Shown: piece by piece, positions 57,195 to 64,000 of the stretch
Layout: each line of letters starts with the position of its first letter
How positions within the stretch are numbered: position 1 is the stretch's first letter
DNA from: Tubiluchus corallicola
Lineage: Eukaryota > Priapulida > Priapulimorpha > Priapulimorphida > Tubiluchidae
Length of the DNA stretch: 64,000 nt
Assembly (NCBI GenBank): GCA_030141605.1
Contig: JAQGDQ010000025.1
Location: 356,907 to 420,906 of the forward strand
Reading direction: 5' to 3'
Notes under the pieces: generated by a model
What the model saw: only the letters and a program-made list of their open reading frames with translations
Told to the model about the DNA's origin: nothing
The model's database searches: none
Position numbers and translations under genes: made by a program

Positions 57195-59920
57195 CTGTTG
57201 CCGAAAGAAATAACAAATGAAAAGGCTTTCTTTTAGAACTTTTGTCAAGGTATGGCCATTATATGATATGTTGTCACCGTAATACAAAATTACTGCGAAA
57301 CCAGGGCCAGCTCTACATAGTTTGACGCCTAGGTCAAAAGTATTTTTAGCACCTCTCTTCAACGGCCATCCCCTTTCCCACAGATTCCATGCACCTACCT
57401 ACAAAATTGAATTTTTGTTGCATATATTAAACTATAATGGCAGTTGTGTACTATGGTCTATAAATGTACTTTAGTTAGTTACTTGAAGTTAATTGCTTAT
57501 CAGTAGCTACAATTGAAGTTGACCTCATTATACGCTCTAGATTTTCAGAAGCAATTAAAATTTCTACAATTTCTGCTGCACATTCTTCATGTACATGTTC
57601 ATGGCTAGATTTTCCTTCAGTCTTTTCATCATCAAAATTTTGAAACATTGACCAAGTCAGGCAAGTCTCACTCCTCTGTTTCACATACATCCATTTCATT
57701 AGTACCATCACCTTTAGGACCATGTAACTCTGGTCTTGTTGCAAATATTTCATTTAAAATTTTGTTGCTGTTTAATGTCCTCCAGCTTTTTACTTTTTGT
57801 TTCTTGTATTACACTCCTGAAGGCTTTGATTCTTATAGGTTTATCTGCCATAATTAGATAAATACTAATGCAAGAAACATTTTTACTAACGAAAGGAGTC
57901 GTTACTGACTGCTGTCCTATGCATACACTATAAACTATGAACATGAAATTGATAACATGTTAGTCACTATGTTATCACTTATGCTAAACTTAAAAATTAA
58001 GGAATTACTTCCAGAATTTGACACCCTAGGCAACTACCTAATTTGCCTAGTGGTAGAGCCGGACCTGTACGAAACATGTTTGATTAATTTATTTAATTAC
58101 TTATATTAATTACTCATCATAATTACGAATAATATGAAAAAGTCAGAACTTACAGCAGACGGTGTTAGTAGCTTGTCCAAATCGAAATTTGGCTGTTCAA
58201 GTTTCTTTAGATTATGCAGCAGCTGTACGCAGAGTTTGTGCTCAAAAGGTAACAAGTTTGGATTGCAGACCATTTCCTCCATGAAGTTTACAGCATGGTT
58301 GTGAAGTTCAGAGCTTGAATCAAAATCCTGAAATACGAATCTTTCTGAATTTGTTTTACTTCACGAAACGAAATGTGTACTTTCTAAAAACAACAGGAAT
58401 GTATAGGCAGCAGCATGTTCTTCTAGTATTTTTTTACTTTCGATTTTCATAATGATGCACATCTTTATGCGGACTTCTGCCAACAAACTTAGGAAATATT
58501 TCCTTTTGCACAAAAACAGTCCCTTTTTTAGAATGCAAAATGGTTTACATGGAAAAATTACTGGCCAACATGTTCTTCCTGAATTACCCAGAACACACAA
58601 AAACCAGAATTTTATCACTTCTACTACCCTAGACTGTTAGTGGGACATTATTACTAAGTTTCTTTTAGTAACAAAAATTTTTAAAGCCATGTTACATAAA
58701 TCTTTAAAAAGTTATACTCTACATGTTAGAGCCAACTTCAGACCTATGAAAATAATTTGAGTTTGCAAGTTAAAAACATACTTTTAAAGTTTCCGTTAAA
58801 ATATTTATTGCTACACTTTCCTGAAACACAAAATAATATTATGATCACAATCTTCTTCTTCTCAGCTTTTCCCTATGCGGGGTCGCCATTGTGTATAAGT
58901 CGTCTCCATGCATTCCTGTTGTTGACCATCTCTTCATTTATGTTCTTCTCTCTAAGGTCTCCGTTAATACATTCGAACCGTTAATACATAATATGTGATA
59001 ATATTATGATCACAATCTGAACCATAAAAGGTATTTTATATGTTGAATGTTTTTTTTATTTTGATTATACCTGTTGATGTTTAGACACCCAGTGTCTGAG
59101 AACGTTGAGTACACGCATTGTGGCTGCCGTGCTGACGACACTGATTTGTGACTCGCGCTTTGAGTTAGCATACATCTTTGCAGACTCTCCAGAACCTAAG
59201 AAAAAGTAAAGTCTTGTAAAACAAAACACATGTAACTACAGGTGTCAATTTTTTACAAGCTTTAGCATCATGCAAGCTGGAGCCCAGCACTCAACAACAA
59301 AGTTAAAGGGAATGGTTCCGGTTAGACTGGACTTTAACACATTATCAAAGACCATTCAGTAAGAAGAAACACTAAACCAGTAGAGATGCCTTAGTCATGT
59401 TCGGGTGCGTATATGCTATAAGCAAGGTAAACAGCTGAGAGCAGAATGGCAGATGAAGACACCAAGAAGCAGTTTTCTCAGTGGTCGTCCATCCATTTAG
59501 TGGTAGGGCTCTGCAATGTTTAACTTCGGTAGCTAAGCGCACATTGTGATCAATTAGTTATTACCTTCATACATTGTTCTAGAAATAATAAACAAAACAG
59601 ATACTTAAGTAAACAGAAAATATTTGAAAATAAAAAATAACAAAACTGCTATGACAGCTTAAATGTTTAATGATAATGTTAAACTCGGTCATTAGTACAC
59701 ATAATAACAGATGTTATAGGTATGTGTGTGTGTGTATTATCATGGTGTTGCCACATAAGAGAAAATATAGTGGACTATGAAAGAATGTTCACCTGCACTG
59801 TAAAAACGACTGATACCCCGTTGCTGTTGCTGTTGAACTTCACGCTGCGAGCTCAGTGATGCTGATCGTGATGCAGCCGTTGCTACGGCAAATGCCGCTG
59901 CAGCATGAGACGAACTTGAC
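51956..59920 (-). CDS. RASGRF: RASGRF-type Ras guanine nucleotide exchange factor (3' part)
   Basis: Nine minus-strand exons encode the C-terminal part of a Ras activator of the RASGRF1/2 family, which swaps GDP for GTP on Ras downstream of calcium/calmodulin. They are 59,793-59,920; 59,071-59,195; 58,154-58,327; 57,103-57,194; 56,203-56,287; 55,081-55,278; 54,278-54,357; 53,622-53,739 and 51,956-52,081. All junctions are GT-AG and in phase. The order is an AFAVATAA motif, then the REM (RasGEF-N) helices starting [13 protein letters not shown], then the CDC25 catalytic domain with [18 protein letters not shown] and [16 protein letters not shown]. The PH, IQ and DH exons must lie beyond the right edge. 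One oddity: about 25 residues usual between KMRM and QYLLD are missing (see findings). Confidence 0.9.
52691..52772 (-). repeat. tRNA-like sequence (SINE head or tRNA pseudogene)
   Basis: On the minus strand: A-box-like TGCCTGAGTGG followed by TCTAG, an anticodon-arm-like TTGGACTTCTAATCCAA (loop CTTCTAA), and a B-box-like AATTCAAATCC. The acceptor stem does not pair well. It shares GAGTGGTCTAG with the copy at 7,100-7,176. Confidence 0.4.
53385..53572. repeat. Degenerate (TCTAA)n pentanucleotide tract
   Basis: About 190 bp keep a 5-bp rhythm of TCTAA with TCCAA, TCTGA and CCAAA variants. It lies in the last RASGRF intron, close to the 53,622 donor. Confidence 0.75.
57302..58067. mobile_element. 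hAT-type non-autonomous element with 8-bp target duplication
   Basis: The left end CAGGGCCAGCTCTAC and the reverse complement of the right end (CAGGTCCGGCTCTAC) are terminal inverted repeats followed by GCCTAGG-type sequence, a well-known hAT pattern in animals. The flanks TGCGAAAC (57,294-57,301) and TACGAAAC (58,068-58,075) form an 8-bp duplication with one mismatch. Minus-strand frames inside ([20 protein letters not shown] near 57,770-57,855, then an acidic stretch) resemble the start of a hAT transposase, and no catalytic part remains. It sits in a RASGRF intron. Confidence 0.85.
58154..59920 (-). CDS. RASGRF: RASGRF exons encoding Ser/Ala linker and REM domain
   Basis: Three exons. The first (59,793-59,920) reads [20 protein letters not shown], then a Gln run, and matches the AFAIATA stretch that precedes the REM domain in vertebrate RASGRF proteins. 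The second (59,071-59,195) ends [15 protein letters not shown], the hallmark start of the family REM region. The third (58,154-58,327) supplies helices such as [20 protein letters not shown]. The REM domain stabilises the catalytic domain. The first exon begins inside a codon, so another coding exon lies upstream. Confidence 0.88.
58854..58997 (-). mobile_element. 5'-truncated LINE copy with perfect 21-bp target duplication
   Basis: A 21-bp sequence starting ATAATATTATGATCACAATC occurs at 58,833-58,853 and again at 58,998-59,018. The 144 bp between, on the minus strand, encode [20 protein letters not shown] and then IHNGDPA and a stop, the usual C-terminal ending of a LINE reverse transcriptase protein, followed by a short 3' UTR and a GAA-repeat tail. 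This is a short, 5'-truncated retroposed copy in a RASGRF intron. Confidence 0.8.
59380..59560 (-). mobile_element. 5S rRNA-like SINE, copy 1
   Basis: On the minus strand, about 59,552-59,474 contains ACCGAAGTTAAACATTGC, then AATGGATGGACGACCACTGA, matching the order and spacing of the 3' half of animal 5S rRNA (ACCGAAGTTAAGCA ... TTGGATGGGTGACC). It is followed by a tail that is shared with the copy at 63,380-63,590. 5S-derived promoters are typical of SINE3-type elements. Confidence 0.5.
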
Positions 59921-62068
59921 CTAGAGATAACAACACATTGTTACTTCAGATAATGACTCAAAAAATATATGGTGGGAAAAAAAGCTGTTGCTTTTTCAAC
60001 TAATAAAATTACTTAAAACCAAATCATTTAGTTCTTTCAGTTGTTCTAAAAAACCTAAAAAATTAATCAGGCGGCAGATTACACAAGCAATGTAATACAA
60101 TGGTTAAGATCACAGCAAACACTTTGATCAATTCACACAAGCTGCATGACAGATCAATTTGAACAGATTTTTCATCTGCTTAATTTTTCTTCATATATCT
60201 TTTGTTACAGACAAACAGAAATGAACACATGCTCTTGTTGTGGTCGCTCAAGCCATGGTCATGGCAAATTGCACATATATATATGCAAAAAAAGTACAGA
60301 TGTTGTCGAAATAGAGAAAAATATTATAAAATAAAAAAATACTTTAAAATTTACATTCAAAAACATCTCATATTAGTGCTTCGTTATTACTTACAACAAA
60401 GCAACCAGGCTTCAAGGATAAAATTGGTAATACTGAACAATTTCGTGACTATTCACACACACCCTTAATTGCCTGGTATTGGGGAGGTTTGCATTATTCA
60501 TATTTTGATAATGTATATTGTTTATTATTATATCATCATGATAATTATTATTATAGTTTTGTTTACAACACAGCAAAACAAAAACTATATTTTTTCAGAA
60601 ACAAACAAATGCAGTAGCAACATTGCATTGTTTTCTTCTTGGCCTTTTCCTTAAAACAATGCAAAAGAATTTGCAGGTAATCTACTCTACAATGTGTTGT
60701 TTATAATGTGCATTGTCAACGATAAACAAAATAATACAATGTTTACTGCATAACACAGAAAGTGATAAAACTAACTACCCTGAAATGTGACTCAAAACAA
60801 AATAAAGATAAAAATGTTTTAAATGTTAATATATTGTACATTTTTATTACATAACTACTAGTTATAAACTATAGTATTACATTGAAATGTGAAAACATTT
60901 TTGACCTTTATTTTGTTTTGTTGCACTACGGCTAGTTTAAAGGCAACAATTTTTCCTCTACTGACTCAAGGATTAATGCTATTATATTAATCTAGATAAT
61001 GAAACTGCAAGAAAATGCCAAACAATCTCAGAATGTCTAAACACTTTCTCAGTTTGAGTAGTAGTTTACAAAATGACTACCGAATTACTGTAGATTTTCA
61101 GAAAGGAAAACGCGATGTGAATTACTGACATTCGAACAGTTTTGCAAATAACAGACAGCTAAAATCAAGTCTTCGAGCAGTTAAAAAAAACCCTTACTTA
61201 AAGTCTATGACCAAAAAACAATTTGCACAGAGCAGTTCGTATCTAAACACACACTCACTAAAACTTTGTAAATTGTGTGCACATTGGTGAGGAAATGAAA
61301 TTAAACATTACAAAAAAGCATGTATAACATGCTCAATACCAAGCAGCAATTGTACCAGCTGTTGATAAAATTAGATTAAAAAACCACAAAAGTTTTACAC
61401 GTACCTGACAATTGATCATAAGATAATTTAAAATGCATTCAACTCAAAGATTTACAAATATACGAACTGATGTGGCATCAAAATTCAAATTAGCAAGGAA
61501 GCTGCTACATAATATAACTGCTTGTTTGAGGGACTGTTTGGTTAGCTTATGTTTGTTCGGTTTTCTGCTTGGCCGATCCCTGCCTACGCTCAGCAAATGT
61601 GCTAGTCTTGCTATGGTGGATTTTAGAAACTAGTAACACTATTTTAATAAGTTATTTGTTCAAAAGAAAATACATGTCTGTGTGAAATTGCATTTCCTCC
61701 AAGGTGCATCATGTCTGCAGTTACACACTATGCTTACACTGCACACAAAATGTAACAAAAAAGGCCAACAGAACTCAGTAAATTGCATATTAATACCAAA
61801 TTTGAATCAAAAGCCAGTTTGCTCGCTAATTAGACACATCAATACTCGACATTGAATGCCCACGCAGAACTAAAATGCTTGTAACACTTGTTAAAGGTAA
61901 AATTCAGTAAAAAAACAAATTTTCTTTAAATAAAAGAATGGCCGTAAGCCGTAACTTAAAATCTGACACTAATTTTATTATATTTCACGGCGTCATTCCT
62001 TGGTTGTATTTCCCCCCAAACATTTCGGTTTCATGAAACTTCGGAAAATTGCAGGCTAAATAAATGTG

Positions 62069-62116
62069 CTACTTCTTCCGTACTTTCTTCGGAAATGACA
62101 GCTTCACACCCAATTT
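62069..62116 (-). other. Possible minus-strand terminal exon (weak)
   Basis: After a pyrimidine-rich stretch and an AG (minus strand), a 15-codon frame KLGVKLSFPKKVRKK ends in TAG. The basic ending looks like the C-terminus of a nuclear or nucleolar protein, but there is no identified upstream exon in the window. Confidence 0.15.
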
Positions 62117-63379
62117 CTTCATATAATCAGAAAGAAAAAGTTAAAAGTATCAAAAAAATTTTAATTAGAGTATTTTCTTTCTATTTTTGTGTGAAACTGA
62201 AACTTCACAAAGTACGCTGTATTTGACCTTTAAACAATGACAGTTTAAATTGAAATAGACCAAAAAATTGAAGCCTTATCTAATAGCTTTAAGCTCTTAC
62301 AAACAAATTGTTTTAGGAATGCTGTCCAACTTAAGCAAACAGCTTTAGTGATACAATCTGGTATGAATATGACACAAAATGATGAAAATTCTACTCATCT
62401 AAATTTAAACAGTAGTATAATGAATGTCTCTGCATCAAGTTAAACTTTGAGGCCAGAAGGTGGCATGCAGACAAAAGAAGTATACTACCTAACCATGCAC
62501 TGTCATGTTACAGCATATATTACATACCAAGGAGTTTTCCCAAACACCTCTGAGTACAACAATCTGGATGAAAAAGGGAAACATTGGAAAAAAGGTATAA
62601 ATATAGAAACCATGCAGTTGCTGATGCAATTCTGAAGCAAATATGGAGAACACCTGATGGTCATATTAAACAGGTTTTAAAAAGTAAACAGTTCATACAT
62701 AAACGTCAGGAAAAATGTTTAATACACAAACATCAAGAAATGCTTTAAAGCCAAGTGTTTTAGAAATAGCACAAAAAATGTAGCCAGATTACTATGAAAT
62801 GAAATTTAATTTATGGATAACTTATTTCAAAAAATTGTGTAGTTCAATAAATTGATGCAAAACAATCGAACATGATGTATTAAGTTTTGTGAATGTGGTG
62901 TTTTCTATATGACCTGCAATTGTTAAAATACAATAAGTACCATAAGTATCTTATCTTTTTACAATATCTGGGAGAAAAATAGCATCCTGACAATATCTAC
63001 GAAAACGCTAACCTAAAGCTTAATAAAGCTTTATAAATTTGCTGAAATCGTATTCGTGCAAATTGGTTTTAGCACGTTTAACATGTTTTTCGCATGATGC
63101 TACAAATCAATTTTAATTTTGTCAAAATGCACAAAAAGTACACTTGAAACTTTGAAGAAAAAATTATCAAAAATGCGCTAATGCACCAATTGCAGCAGTC
63201 GCCAACCACAATAATGTGATGGTAATAGAATAATAATGTTACTTAGAAATGCCACAATAAAAAGATTGGAAAGACATGATGATACAAGAAGAGTAGTGTA
63301 TGTAAATATTGTTTTTTGCAAGATAGCTGTTACATTGATGTTTATGGCAGCACTGGAATCTAGCCAAGTATCAAAATTA

Positions 63380-63590
63380 ATACCTCAAGATGAGACACAG
63401 AACCAGCACAGGTGTCTTAGTCACATATGGATTAGCATACGTCTTCTCTTAACGAGGTAAATAACCGGAAACTGTATGGCAGGCAAAGCCATCAAAAACC
63501 ACCATTCCAGTTCTTGCTCATCCATTTACTGGCCAAACTTGTTGTTACTTAACTTTAACTGGTATGCAAATGCACATCTTTTCAATTTCT
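63380..63590 (-). mobile_element. 5S rRNA-like SINE, copy 2
   Basis: On the minus strand AAGTTAAGTAACAACAAG and then AGTAAATGGATGAGCAAGAA, CTGGAATGG follow the 5S pattern, more decayed than copy 1. The tail (CTGCCATACAG, TTATTTACCTCGTTAAG, GTGACTAAGACACC) aligns with copy 1 (CTGCCATTCTG, TGTTTACCTTGCTTATAG, ATGACTAAGGCATC). Two copies sharing both head and tail show a dispersed family. Confidence 0.5.
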
Positions 63591-64000
63591 TTACAGTGGG
63601 AATTTTCTGTCTAATCGTTGTTTTAAGACGCGACAGTTTATCTGTTTAAAAACATTGGTAGCAAAATTTAAAAACTGTTTTATTTTAAATTTGGTTTGAG
63701 ATATATTACATACATTTATATATCCTAAATTAGTAAAGCACCTACATTAATAAGAGTTTTTAATCACAGATGTATTATTTTTTAAAGTCATCCAGAGAAA
63801 TGCAACGATCCTACAGTGGGAAGATAATCTTTTAGATTAAACAGTTTAGTCACACTGATTCCCTGGATGGCATCCCGTTATTCCCTAATGCACATACCAT
63901 GCAGTAATATATATGAAGAAACAATAGTGGATTTAGACGTGCTTCATGGGTTACAACACAGCTGCAAAAAACTCATCTGATGGTGGGATTACCTTCTTGT

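Larger units (their letters stand above)
59921..64000. other. Right-end region without clear host exons
   Basis: I find no PH, IQ or DH exon of the RASGRF gene here, so this is probably one of its introns. A possible minus-strand terminal exon at 62,069-62,116 and a splice-donor-like ACAAGAAG|GTAATC at 63,993 (minus) are too weak to call. A second 5S-like SINE is at 63,380-63,590. Confidence 0.5.

Noticed and set aside
62069-62116. Upstream coding exon of the RASGRF gene
   Set aside because: The frame ends in a stop and its basic sequence does not fit any part of RASGRF known to me, so it is listed only as a weak separate possibility.

Overview
The window is nuclear DNA of an animal, most likely a marine-type invertebrate. 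It is AT-rich, has GT-AG introns from about 0.1 to 8 kb, and carries many simple repeats. It holds three protein genes that I could reconstruct exon by exon with matching splice phases. None of them fixes the species, so I leave the phylum open. The HMX homeodomain flank is bilaterian-like but also fits cnidarians.

Layout. (1) 1-8,430 is a gene-poor upstream region with a 41-bp tandem repeat, tetranucleotide arrays, GAT-rich tracts and a few GC-richer islands that may be regulatory. (2) 8,430-19,140 (+) is a complete two-exon HMX/NKX5-class homeobox gene with an 8.1-kb intron and a long AT-rich 3' UTR. (3) 19,140-25,410 is intergenic or 5'-UTR intron, with a CpG-rich promoter-like island near 21.0-21.25 kb, microsatellites and a foldback element holding a tRNA-like sequence. 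(4) 25,414-43,760 (+) is a 12-coding-exon gene for a predicted 2,477-aa protein: a long low-complexity N-terminal half, one CCCH zinc finger and a helical C-terminal region. It best resembles TOPAZ1, a germ-cell protein. Its introns hold a pogo/Tigger-type MITE and a decayed Tigger-like transposon in which a 39-bp piece of the transposase gene has expanded into a minisatellite. (5) 43,760-51,500 has no recognisable host gene but carries a dead non-LTR retrotransposon at 48.8-50.9 kb. (6) 51,956-59,920 (-) is the 3' half of a RASGRF-type Ras exchange factor gene (REM plus CDC25 domains). Its 5' exons lie beyond the right edge, and its introns hold a hAT-type element with its target-site duplication, a 144-bp truncated LINE with a perfect 21-bp duplication, and a 5S-rRNA-like SINE. 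(7) 59,921-64,000 shows no convincing host exon, only a second copy of the 5S-like SINE.

The three genes do not form a pathway: a developmental transcription factor, a germline RNA-related factor and a Ras activator are simply neighbours. The unusual content is mainly in the introns, above all the minisatellite born from a transposase helix-turn-helix, and in an apparently missing CDC25 segment of the RASGRF gene. No prokaryotic features (operons, CRISPR, phage) are present.
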